29,602 nucleotides of DNA. Origin: an uncultured Lachnospiraceae bacterium (GTDB taxonomy: Bacteria; Bacillota; Clostridia; Lachnospirales; Lachnospiraceae). Shown one piece after another: positions 13,937 through 21,604 of this stretch. Below the pieces are notes generated by a model. That model made no database searches. It was not told the DNA's origin and worked only from the letters and a program-made list of their open reading frames with translations. The position numbers were made by a program, and so were the translations under genes. Location of the stretch: positions 1 through 29,602 of the forward strand of contig CAJTVD010000051.1 in the NCBI GenBank assembly GCA_910579495.1, written 5' to 3'. Within the stretch, counting starts at the first letter, position 1. Each line of letters starts with the position of its first letter.

Positions 13937-16544
13937 CTACCTCAAATTTATAGTATTTTCCTAAATATTCATAGGAACCGTTTGTTTTATATGGAACTTC
14001 CTGTATGGTAACATTTCTTTTTTGGCTTGTGCCTTTTTTCAAATTATCAATAATATAATCTCCATAAGCTGACCAGGCAAATGACTTACTAATAGAAATA
14101 GAGGAATATGATACTTTAATTACATAGTTTGCAATCAACTCTTCATCAATTTGCAGTTCTTCTGCTATGCGCTTCTTATATTCTGCAACAATAGTATCCA
14201 TATTAAATTTCAGGTTCTCGTCATCTGCTTTTTCTCTGTGTAAAATTATGTGTTTCTTAATCTCAGTAGCATATTGGTTTACATACCGGCGGCATATTCT
14301 CATAGTTTTCCTATCAGATAAATCCACTTCATTATTAATAATCAAACATCTGGCATCCACCAAATTATTTACATCATTATCCCAAAGAATATTTTTCTTT
14401 TCCCATGCACAAATATAATTACATAATTCGTTCATAGGGGAAGGGGAGTGGTAAGCATTTAATTTTACTTTATCCTCTTTCTTTTCAATTTCTTTATTCT
14501 TTTCAGACAAAGTTTTATATGTTTTAAGTTTAGATGGATAGTTATAAAGCAAAAAGTATGGAATCTGATTTAAGTGTTTTCTTAATCCGGCATTTAAATG
14601 CCACCGGAATCCTGTTTTGAGAAAGTCAATCTCTTTTCCCTGGAATATCCGAAGGAGCGATGTATAATTTGAATATAATGTTTTTATATCTTCAATAGTT
14701 GTATATCTGTTTTCAATACTGGTTGCAACATTGGTTATTTCCCCAATGCGGTTATCCCTGGTCATTACTTCGTATTCAATGATATTTTCTTTTGTATATG
14801 GTTTTGATTGGGCTGTGGCTTTGTCCTCTATATCAAGAATAATATTTTTCTCTATCTTAGAGTTGATAATGATAGGGTCATCACACAGGAAGAAAATATC
14901 GCCATCGAAATCTGCACCCCCTTGTTGGGGCGCAGAAATATCATACATATTAAACATTACAACATCTTGGTCACTGAAATATCCAAACCATCTGTTGATC
15001 ATATCATTCCTTGCAATCTTAATTTTATTTACCTCTGAAGGATCCACAAGGGGAGAGCGGAATGATATGATATCCCCACAATCGAAATTACCACTGTATA
15101 ATTCCCTTTCTTTTAGGCAACCAACAGGTTCTTCGCCAGCAGCATATTGCAAATATCCAATCATATCTCCTACACCGGTATGATAGAACCCTGAACAATA
15201 AATTTTTCCGACTTTTGCCTCATCAATAGATTTTTTCAGCTTCCGGTATATAAACTGCTTTACCGATGGGTCATTCAACATCACATCATTGGCCAAAGCA
15301 GCTTCAAGATATTTACTATCTGGCTCATAACCATCAGTATCCATAATCCCCATGAACTTATAGGTATAGAACTTATCCCCTTTTATGATTCTGTCAAATA
15401 GGGCAGTGGTATATTTAGCTAAGGTTACTATTTTCCCATCATTATTGCTGTCAAGAATATCATAATTGCTAACAGTTTTATTTTCAAAAGCATCTATGTA
15501 TTTGGGGTTCCACAAATCCAGGCATTGTAGATACTGAAAGTTCATTCTGGTATATTTATTTATGTTTTTGGCATGATGGCTATATTTACTGATCCCAAGC
15601 TTAAACTTATATTTTCTAAGGGTATTCATATATTCAGCCCAGGCATTATTACCATACTTTTGCTTAAAAATCTTGTGGCCTTTAAACATAGAGATATTCC
15701 ATATACAATCAATCATGTTAACAGGATGTTTTGTACCGTATATATCTGTTATATATTCGTATCCCCATTCTTTAAGTATTTCTCTAAAAGGAACATAAAC
15801 AGAATATCCTTTGATAAAGGGCAAACGGATTTGGGTGCCAATTGCGTTATAATCAAGCCCTAACTGGGCGCTGACGTTTTCCATAAAACCGTGTTCATGG
15901 CAGCCACATCCATCAAAGGGAGAGAGCGTTAGATCCTTATATCCTTCCTCTATTTCTTTTGTCTTATATTTTTTCTTTTTGCCGGTATCTTCCTCAATAA
16001 ATTCCTTTTCCCGTTCAACAACATATTTAATTAACTGGTTATGTAAAGTTTTTTCGTATTCTCCAATAATGACAATGTTAGGCATATAATCTTTTATAAG
16101 AGTACAGGAACTAAAGGGCAGGCATCTTTGGGCTTCATATTTTGAAATGACACATTCATCCATAGCAATATCCATTTGCGTGATCATGTATAACTCATCA
16201 AAAATAGAATCACATACAAAAGCCGTAATGCCATCTTTGCCCTGAGAAGATGATTTGCCAAAACGGGAGTAATGGATTCCATTATATAGAAACCCTTTAT
16301 CTAAGATATGTCTCAGATCTTTTTCCTGATTAGGGTTCTTTTTGGCCACAACAAGGATAATTTCACTTATGTGGTGGGAGGACTCTCCCCGTAATCTTTC
16401 TATCTGGTCAAATAAAAGTGAATCTCCCTGGGCAATCAGGTATTCTTCATTTATTTCCGTATCTCTGTTAATAACAACGTTATAATTTTGCTTAATCAGT
16501 TCCCGGATTGGGATTTTTACAAGAGTATATTGAGTGTTTTTCAT
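13914..16544 (-). CDS. Single-chain two-barrel RNA polymerase (YonO/RdRP-like), 876 aa
   Basis: Likely a DNA-dependent RNA polymerase for phage genes. The second double-psi barrel carries the metal-binding signature ADFDGD (Asp545, 547, 549), preceded by FRSPLVDPSE (about 495-504), the counterpart of the NRAPTLH region of the bacterial beta-prime subunit. Upstream motifs shared with the RdRP/YonO branch are visible: FGKSSSQGKDG (about 95-105), LSPFDGCGC (about 207-215) and QIRLPFIKG (238-246), whose Lys245 is a candidate for the first-barrel catalytic Lys. YonO of Bacillus phage SPbeta is a studied relative with one polypeptide and no sigma need. The size is near YonO's. GGAGGTAATTTACA precedes the ATG. 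The next gene overlaps by 23 bases. Confidence in the superfamily is high; the exact template and promoters are unknown. Confidence 0.88.
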   Translation of the reverse strand: MKNTQYTLVKIPIRELIKQNYNVVINRDTEINEEYLIAQGDSLLFDQIERLRGESSHHISEIILVVAKKNPNQEKDLRHILDKGFLYNGIHYSRFGKSSSQGKDGITAFVCDSIFDELYMITQMDIAMDECVISKYEAQRCLPFSSCTLIKDYMPNIVIIGEYEKTLHNQLIKYVVEREKEFIEEDTGKKKKYKTKEIEEGYKDLTLSPFDGCGCHEHGFMENVSAQLGLDYNAIGTQIRLPFIKGYSVYVPFREILKEWGYEYITDIYGTKHPVNMIDCIWNISMFKGHKIFKQKYGNNAWAEYMNTLRKYKFKLGISKYSHHAKNINKYTRMNFQYLQCLDLWNPKYIDAFENKTVSNYDILDSNNDGKIVTLAKYTTALFDRIIKGDKFYTYKFMGIMDTDGYEPDSKYLEAALANDVMLNDPSVKQFIYRKLKKSIDEAKVGKIYCSGFYHTGVGDMIGYLQYAAGEEPVGCLKERELYSGNFDCGDIISFRSPLVDPSEVNKIKIARNDMINRWFGYFSDQDVVMFNMYDISAPQQGGADFDGDIFFLCDDPIIINSKIEKNIILDIEDKATAQSKPYTKENIIEYEVMTRDNRIGEITNVATSIENRYTTIEDIKTLYSNYTSLLRIFQGKEIDFLKTGFRWHLNAGLRKHLNQIPYFLLYNYPSKLKTYKTLSEKNKEIEKKEDKVKLNAYHSPSPMNELCNYICAWEKKNILWDNDVNNLVDARCLIINNEVDLSDRKTMRICRRYVNQYATEIKKHIILHREKADDENLKFNMDTIVAEYKKRIAEELQIDEELIANYVIKVSYSSISISKSFAWSAYGDYIIDNLKKGTSQKRNVTIQEVPYKTNGSYEYLGKYYKFEVGDSYIPM

Positions 16545-16564
16545 TGTAAATTACCTCCAGCGGA

Positions 16565-16762
16565 TTAAATATTTGTTTTATAATAACCTTCATTTTCCAT
16601 AGTCTTTATTTCAGATCCAAGCCATTCCAATAAATCCTTTATTCCATTAAAACAATCATAATGACGGTATTCCCCATCTAAATTTTCAATATATTCTTCC
16701 CCATCGGTAATTTTTTCACCACAGGAAGAACAGTAGTGGCGATTCTTTGATATATCTTGCAT
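16565..16762 (-). CDS. Small zinc-binding protein, 65 aa
   Basis: A CSSCGEKI pair and a HYDC end point form a compact zinc site (CxxC...HxxC), followed by an amphipathic helix (IKDLLEWLGSEI). Unknown function, in line with small phage regulators. It sits 20 bases before the RNA polymerase start. The start has GGAGGTATTTCATAAATT upstream; that site overlaps the end of the preceding gene, so the two are coupled. Confidence 0.65.
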   Translation of the reverse strand: MQDISKNRHYCSSCGEKITDGEEYIENLDGEYRHYDCFNGIKDLLEWLGSEIKTMENEGYYKTNI

Positions 16763-16765
16763 AAT

Positions 16766-17170
16766 TTATGAAATACCTCCTGATTTACTATTTTCCATCC
16801 GTTCCTGCTCAAATAATTCATTGCCTCTTTCAAAACAGGCAAGCTCATAATGGTATCTTTCTACATACTTATCAAAGTATTTAACACCATTTTTATCAGG
16901 TACGTTAGCAGCGTAATGTACAATTCTGCATACATTATCCAAGATAGTCCCCGGAGTCCCTGATATGTACTGGGCGTCAATTTTCCTGGAAGATAAGCGC
17001 ATCCTGTCTTCAATATCATTCCGGTTTAACCACATGAAAAGTAAGTATTTTCCGTTGTATTTATTAAACTGGTAGGTGCATTCAACAAAATAATCTTTGT
17101 ATCCCCACTGAGATAAATCAAATTCAATTGTTTGCCCTTTAAACTTTGGTTTTGCTATTTTTCTGGTCAT
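16766..17170 (-). CDS. Hypothetical phage protein, 134 aa
   Basis: No family recognised. It has a basic start (MTRKIAKPKFKG), a strand-rich aromatic middle (YFVECTYQFNKYNGKYLLF) and a helical end with NELFEQERMENS. The last codons (GGA GGT ATT TCA TAA) supply the ribosome binding site of the next gene. It lies in the operon leading into the RNA polymerase, so an early regulatory or nucleic-acid role is plausible only by context. Confidence 0.55.
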   Translation of the reverse strand: MTRKIAKPKFKGQTIEFDLSQWGYKDYFVECTYQFNKYNGKYLLFMWLNRNDIEDRMRLSSRKIDAQYISGTPGTILDNVCRIVHYAANVPDKNGVKYFDKYVERYHYELACFERGNELFEQERMENSKSGGIS

Positions 17171-17184
17171 GCCTTATTTCCGCC

Positions 17185-17379
17185 TCATATTCTTTTAATG
17201 TTATTACATTTTAATTCTAAATTTCTTTTGCACTGGTTATCAAATAGATGGTCATGGAAGATTTTTTTGGCCATAGTTGCCATTGTGTAATGCCCATCAA
17301 AATCAAATGATGATAGTTCGCCCCCATATGTAGTGTGGATTTGGTTATAAATTTTTGTTCCATTAAAATTATTTTGCAT
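17185..17379 (-). CDS. Hypothetical phage protein, 64 aa
   Basis: A short protein with no recognised family (GTKIYNQIHTTYGGELSS, then FDGHYTMATMAKKIFHDHLF). AAAGGAGG lies 13 bases before the ATG, a longer spacing than usual. It is the first gene of the leftward operon that contains the RNA polymerase. An AT-rich region upstream includes the direct repeat ATGGTTA (17431-17437 and 17443-17449), a possible protein-binding site. Confidence 0.5.
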   Translation of the reverse strand: MQNNFNGTKIYNQIHTTYGGELSSFDFDGHYTMATMAKKIFHDHLFDNQCKRNLELKCNNIKRI

Positions 17380-17538
17380 ATTTTAATTATGGCCTCCTTT
17401 TGAGTAATTTTTTGCAGATGCCTGAAGATAATGGTTAAGTAAATGGTTACAATATATATTTCTGCATATAGGAAATTAATTTTGCTATTTTTTTATATCT
17501 ATAAATTTGATTATGCAAAAGCAGGTTTAAATAAAAGA

Positions 17539-17573
17539 AGACCTATCCATAACTGTTGAAGTTGGATAGGTCT
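17539..17573 (-). terminator. Intrinsic terminator of the repressor operon
   Basis: A perfect 11-bp stem, AGACCTATCCA with TGGATAGGTCT, around a 13-base loop. On the minus strand it is followed by TCTTTTATTT. It lies 26 bases past the metallopeptidase gene and separates the repressor transcript from the leftward polymerase operon. Confidence 0.85.
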
Positions 17574-17598
17574 TTGTACATATAAGATATCGTTCTAT

Positions 17599-18063
17599 TT
17601 AATTATTAAAAGCTTTTTCGTTGAAAAAAATTTTTAGCCGCAGTTTGATTAATTCCTGATTGTATCCAAGAAGCCTTGAAAGCTGTTCAGTTGTATAATT
17701 CTGGTTTTCTGTTATTAATTCATCTGGTATCAGTAAATTAACTGCAAATGTATTGGCTTCTCTCTCCAATTTGTCTATAGAAAGTAAAGTTTTAGAACTT
17801 AGAAATGGAGTAGAAGCATTTGGGTGCATGATGGCATGCCCTAACTCATGGGCGCATGTATATTTGGCTTCCTGGTCATTAAGGGAAGAATTAATGTGTA
17901 TCTGCTTCATGCGCAGGGGATTGTTGTAATATCCGTTAATTGAACCTAAATTTTCATAGAATACTGCAATTTTCAATGCATCTGCCAGTTCAAAAGGATC
18001 GGAAGTATTATACTTATTTATTAAATGTAAAATGGTGTCTTTTATGTTTAAAATAGTGATCAC
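17599..18063 (-). CDS. ImmA/IrrE-type metallopeptidase
   Basis: 154 residues with the zinc motif AHELGHAIMH (His72, Glu73, His76). This matches ImmA-type peptidases, which cut the neighbouring phage or ICE repressor after DNA damage or a cell signal. It lies 3 bases downstream of the XRE repressor gene, the standard ImmR/ImmA pairing. A terminator follows. The motif and the neighbour together make the role likely: control of prophage induction by repressor cleavage. Confidence 0.85.
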   Translation of the reverse strand: MITILNIKDTILHLINKYNTSDPFELADALKIAVFYENLGSINGYYNNPLRMKQIHINSSLNDQEAKYTCAHELGHAIMHPNASTPFLSSKTLLSIDKLEREANTFAVNLLIPDELITENQNYTTEQLSRLLGYNQELIKLRLKIFFNEKAFNN

Positions 18064-18066
18064 TTC

Positions 18067-18486
18067 CTATTCGTTTTCAGGTCTGTATTTTTTGGGGGTA
18101 AATTTTTTGGCATTAATTTTGGCAATCCTGATACTATTTTCCAGGCTTGCTTTTAAAAGTTCTCTTGTAATATCATCAAGAGGTTCACCGGAGAACATAA
18201 GCCCCTCTTGCATATCAAGGGCAGAAAGAGTGTTTTCCAGGCGTTTAGCAATATCATGTTCATCTTTTGCGTTTAAAGATTTTACATCTGTATCAGGTTC
18301 CCCAGTAATTAAGTAATTAATGGAAACATGGAAATAAGAGGAGAGTTTTTGCAAGATTTCTATGCTTGGCGAACTTGTTTCCCATTTTGAAGATGACCCG
18401 TTACTAATTCCTATTTCTTGTTCCATTTTTCGCTGTGATATTCCTTTTTGTTTACATAGTAATTTAATCCTGCTCAATAATGTCAT
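18067..18486 (-). CDS. XRE-family repressor (CI/ImmR-like), 139 aa
   Basis: The N-terminal helix-turn-helix (about residues 3-62: LLCKQKGISQRKMEQEIGIS, then SSKWETSSPSIEILQKLSSYF) is typical of phage repressors. The C-terminal half (about 63-139) is helical and probably dimerises. GGAGGAATATTT precedes the ATG. Encoded directly before an ImmA-type peptidase and opposite to the early plus-strand operon, it most likely holds the prophage silent by binding the CTGAAA...TTTCAG-like sites in the divergent region. Confidence 0.85.
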   Translation of the reverse strand: MTLLSRIKLLCKQKGISQRKMEQEIGISNGSSSKWETSSPSIEILQKLSSYFHVSINYLITGEPDTDVKSLNAKDEHDIAKRLENTLSALDMQEGLMFSGEPLDDITRELLKASLENSIRIAKINAKKFTPKKYRPENE

Positions 18487-18507
18487 AAATATTCCTCCAT
18501 ATCACAA

Positions 18508-18665
18508 TAGAAAACTTTCAGTAAAAGTATTGACATGCTGAAAAAAATCAGTATAATGAAAAATGTGCAGAACATATTCAGCATTTAGGCCAACATATGT
18601 TTGCTGTATAACCATATTATTATATTATAGGGGTTATGTCAATATATATTGCTGAAAACTTTCAG
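18508..18665. promoter_or_regulatory. Divergent switch region with repressor operator-like sites
   Basis: Three related 14-mers are seen: TAGAAAACTTTCAG (18508-18521), CTGAAAAAAATCAG (18538-18551) and CTGAAAACTTTCAG (18652-18665). The last is a palindrome with a 2-base centre. The middle one sits between the -35 and -10 of the rightward promoter, so a protein bound there would block it. The first lies just upstream of the repressor gene and could autoregulate it. A second plus-strand promoter-like pair (TTGCTG 18601-18606, TATTAT 18623-18628) is weak. The XRE repressor is the natural candidate to bind; this is inference. Confidence 0.7.
18530..18557 (+). promoter_or_regulatory. Promoter of the early rightward operon
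   Basis: TTGACA (18530-18535) and TATAAT (18552-18557) are both perfect sigma-A boxes, 16 bases apart. It would drive the sigma-like and DUF262 genes with a leader of roughly 140 bases. Confidence 0.8.
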
Positions 18666-18706
18666 GAAAATTATTTGAAGCCGCAAATCAGATTGGATGT
18701 GAAAAA

Positions 18707-19387
18707 ATGGAACAATTTATAAATTCGTATTATGAGAACAATGCAAAAAAACTCCATGCCGTGATCAACAAAATATTCAGCAAAAATCATGGAGGGACAA
18801 TTGGAAGGGATATGGAAGAATTCTATGGTATTGGCACCGATGTTTTGGTTGGGATTTGGGACAAGTACAGGCTTGGGCAAAGTACATATGACCCTTTCAA
18901 AGGAGATTTGGACGGCTATGTTTATAATGCATTGAGCATGGCAATCATAGATGAATTAAAAAAGCAAAATTGTGACAAACGCACAACGAAAGTTTATTTG
19001 CTTGACGGGAATGGAAATCCTGTATTAGATAAAAAAACAGGAAAGCCAGTGAAAGTTCCTATCCCTGATATACGTTTGGACGCGCCAATGAAAGAGGATA
19101 GCGATATTACATGGGGAGATTTGATAGAAGCTGATTTTGATATCAATGCCAAAGCTGGGATAGGGATTACAGAAGAATATTCATATGAAATGAAAATATA
19201 TTTAGGTAAACTTTCTAAGCTCCAGGTTAAAGTATTAAAGCTATTATCAGAAAACTATAAACCAGATGAAATAAAGAAAATATTACATATAGGGCCGGGA
19301 CTATATAATGATTGCATATCTGCAATAAAATCATTTAAAAACACAAAATGTATAGCAAGTTTGATTAGGAGGGACCAGGGATGTTAG
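18707..19387 (+). CDS. Sigma-70-like transcription factor, 226 aa
   Basis: Residues about 10-92 resemble sigma region 2 (DMEEFYGIGTDVLVGIWDKY, then FKGDLDGYVYNALSMAIIDEL). A linker with LDAPMKEDSDITWGDLIEAD has the LDAP...L.D pattern common between sigma regions. Residues 165-212 form a region-4-type helix-turn-helix (LSKLQVKVLKLLSENYKPDE, then IKKILHI). This should direct host RNA polymerase to phage or element promoters. The ATG at 18707 lacks a strong ribosome binding site (only GTGAAAAA). It is the first gene behind the repressor-controlled promoter and overlaps the DUF262 gene by 7 bases, so the two are coupled. The family is divergent; a sigma-like regulator that does not bind core polymerase remains possible. 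Confidence 0.75.
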   Translation: MEQFINSYYENNAKKLHAVINKIFSKNHGGTIGRDMEEFYGIGTDVLVGIWDKYRLGQSTYDPFKGDLDGYVYNALSMAIIDELKKQNCDKRTTKVYLLDGNGNPVLDKKTGKPVKVPIPDIRLDAPMKEDSDITWGDLIEADFDINAKAGIGITEEYSYEMKIYLGKLSKLQVKVLKLLSENYKPDEIKKILHIGPGLYNDCISAIKSFKNTKCIASLIRRDQGC

Positions 19388-20838
19388 ATGAGTATAGAAT
19401 TGAGCCATTAAGTGTAGGACAATATTTAGACGGGGTGGATAATGAGGATATAAAAATTGACCAGGCTGTGCAGAGAAGCTTTTGCTGGAGTAAAGAAATG
19501 ATGAATTCACTTATATACAGTGCATTATCCCGGAAAATATACATTCCTAATTTGATACTTGCAGAAGAAAAAAGAAAAGATGGGACAAAACAAACTTATG
19601 TTGTAGATGGGGGGCAAAGAACTGAAACATTATACCGGTTCAAGTTTGGTGATTATAAAATTACGAATAAACTTAGAAGCCATATGGTCCCATACAAAAA
19701 GAAAAAGACAGATGATAACGGCGTATTTATAAGGGATGAATATGGGAATATAGAATATGAAATAAAAGAATTTGATATTAGGAATAAAACATATAACGAA
19801 CTTCCACAGGAATTAAAGAGTAAGTTCAATGGATGCCCATTAACAACAGTGGTTTATCAAGGATGTACAACTGACGAAACATCGGAATTAGTCCTTCTTT
19901 ATAATAACCATGTTGGCATGAATGTCTCACAAAAGTCGTTAACATATATAGGGAAATATGCGGATGAAATAAAAAGGATTAAAGATACTAACAGGTTTTT
20001 GATGGATGGGACAGTTTTGTCTGAAAACGAAAAGAAAAATGGTATTTGGGAAAGGGTAATTGCTGAAAGTGTTATGGCAATAAACCATTTTGATAACTGG
20101 AAGAAAACACCGAAAGATATGTGTGATTACCTAAATATAAATTCATCAGAAGAAGAATATAAAACGATAGAAGATTATTTTAACAGGCTTATCCCATATT
20201 CAGATAGGATTGAGAATAGTAAAGTGGCAGCATTGTTTACATCTAAAAATCTATTTATTTGGATGATGGTTTTTGATCATTTTTCTAAGCTTCATTTACC
20301 TGATGATAAATTTGGTAAATTCTTAAATGCATTTGTCAATGGCTTACATTTGCAAACATTAGATGGAGAAGATTGGGACAGTATTGATGCAGGACGCCAT
20401 ACAAAAGATAGAAGCCTGATCACCAAAAAAGTTGGCTATATTACAACATTAATGAATGAGTTTCTGGGAGAGGAAGTAAAGGATAAACCCAATGCCAATA
20501 ATATCATGGCAGAAAATGAGTCTTTCATTGCTGATGTGCTCAATATGGATTTGGAAAAGGTTATTGATAAAATGGATATATATAATGAGGATCTTGATAG
20601 CCTGGCAGAAAGGACCATTAGAGACGGTTCGAAACTTCTTGATGCTGTGAATAGGAAATCATTGTTGGCCATGCTGGTTTATGCCTATGAACGTGATATT
20701 AATTTAGAAGAGTGGATGGAACAGTATGCTGCCAAGAACAATATGTATTTACCGGACCAAAAAAAGAATTTTTTACATATGAAGTCAGAGTTTAATAAGT
20801 ACATAGAGACCAATGAAAAAGCCAGCGGGAGCCAATAG
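19381..20838 (+). CDS. DUF262 (GmrS/ParB-fold) protein, 485 aa
   Basis: The N-terminus carries DUF262 signatures: IDQAVQRSFCWSKEMMNSLI (residues 26-45) and VVDGGQRTETLYRF with the DGxQR motif at residues 76-80. DUF262 domains belong to the ParB/sulfiredoxin fold and in GmrSD-type enzymes bind or hydrolyse nucleotide. No HNH-type DUF1524 nuclease motif is visible in the C-terminal half, which is helical, so the partner nuclease is missing or replaced. GGAGGGACCAGG precedes the ATG. It overlaps the sigma-like gene by 7 bases. Possible roles: defence against other phages, or modifying transcription together with the sigma-like protein. Neither is shown. Confidence 0.8.
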   Translation: MLDEYRIEPLSVGQYLDGVDNEDIKIDQAVQRSFCWSKEMMNSLIYSALSRKIYIPNLILAEEKRKDGTKQTYVVDGGQRTETLYRFKFGDYKITNKLRSHMVPYKKKKTDDNGVFIRDEYGNIEYEIKEFDIRNKTYNELPQELKSKFNGCPLTTVVYQGCTTDETSELVLLYNNHVGMNVSQKSLTYIGKYADEIKRIKDTNRFLMDGTVLSENEKKNGIWERVIAESVMAINHFDNWKKTPKDMCDYLNINSSEEEYKTIEDYFNRLIPYSDRIENSKVAALFTSKNLFIWMMVFDHFSKLHLPDDKFGKFLNAFVNGLHLQTLDGEDWDSIDAGRHTKDRSLITKKVGYITTLMNEFLGEEVKDKPNANNIMAENESFIADVLNMDLEKVIDKMDIYNEDLDSLAERTIRDGSKLLDAVNRKSLLAMLVYAYERDINLEEWMEQYAAKNNMYLPDQKKNFLHMKSEFNKYIETNEKASGSQ

Positions 20839-20883
20839 CCACCGATTAGCATAGACTTTCTATAGAGCTAAAACCCTATGACC

Positions 20884-20907
20884 CAGTCCGGACGGGCTGT
20901 TTATGTT
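20884..20907 (+). terminator. Possible terminator after DUF262
   Basis: CAGTCC and GGGCTG form a 6-bp stem (one G-U pair) around GGAC, followed by TTTATGTT. The T-run is broken, so it may only attenuate. The rest of the 194-base gap to the next gene holds a second stem-like stretch (TAGC...GCTA, 20847-20870) and an AGGAGG at 20945-20950 with no convincing gene behind it. Confidence 0.4.
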
Positions 20908-21032
20908 ATATAAGATACAAAGCTTTAAAATATTTATATTTTACAGGAGGAATGCAGAGTAATAGTAAAGAGGGAAAAGAACGTGTTAAAGGAAAAGAAC
21001 TATGAGATTGAAATGGAGGAATAGGAAGACAT

Positions 21033-21596
21033 ATGGTTATTGTTTTATTAGGGGCTTTTGGGGCGGGGAAGTCCACAATCGCGAATGAACTAGCAGCACA
21101 TCATGGCTTTGAAAGGATTATTCCATATACCACCAGCCGGCCTGAGGATGGAGAAATAAATGGCAAAGACTATTACTTTACGGATCCCAATACCTTTGCT
21201 GCAATGATAAATACAGGCGTTTTGGCAGAATATGGCCAATATACATATGATAGGTTATATGGGTCATTAAAATCTGATTATATGGATGGTGATAAGGTAG
21301 TTATACTGACACCAAATGGATTCAGGCAGTTGAAACAAAGTCATCCAAATGACAATATTTTCGCGGTTCTTATTACTGCGAACCTTGGGTCAAGAGTAAA
21401 AAGATATATAGATAGATGTGGCATTGGCCAGTTTGGCCTGAAAGATAAAGATAAAATTAGCAGCCAGGTGGAAAGGGATTATGCAATGTTTTTGGGGTTA
21501 GAAAGAGAGGTGAATATCGTAGTAGATAATAATGAGGGGACAGACATAAATGATGTTGTTGAAGAGATATTACAGTTTGGAAAAATGTACAGATAA
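21033..21596 (+). CDS. Guanylate-kinase-like P-loop protein, 187 aa
   Basis: The P-loop GAFGAGKST (residues 7-15) and the GMP-binding segment TTSRPEDGEINGKDYYF (about 33-49) match the guanylate kinase fold, which transfers phosphate from ATP to GMP. The later region (YGSLKSDYMDGDKVVILTPN) replaces the usual YGTS/DID-x-QG stretches, so activity may differ or be specialised. Spacing to the upstream GGAGGA is about 12 bases, with AGGAAG nearer. A phage nucleotide kinase could feed replication or, by analogy to other phage nucleotide enzymes, alter host signalling. The following gene starts 9 bases later. Confidence 0.75.
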   Translation: MVIVLLGAFGAGKSTIANELAAHHGFERIIPYTTSRPEDGEINGKDYYFTDPNTFAAMINTGVLAEYGQYTYDRLYGSLKSDYMDGDKVVILTPNGFRQLKQSHPNDNIFAVLITANLGSRVKRYIDRCGIGQFGLKDKDKISSQVERDYAMFLGLEREVNIVVDNNEGTDINDVVEEILQFGKMYR

Positions 21597-21604
21597 GGAG
21601 TTGG

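Noticed and set aside
14731..15183. 150-codon open frame on the plus strand
   Set aside because: It is fully antisense to the RNA polymerase gene, whose motifs are clear.
20983..21024. 13-aa frame starting GTG before the guanylate-kinase-like gene
   Set aside because: Too short and with a weak start; could be a leader peptide but nothing beyond position supports it.
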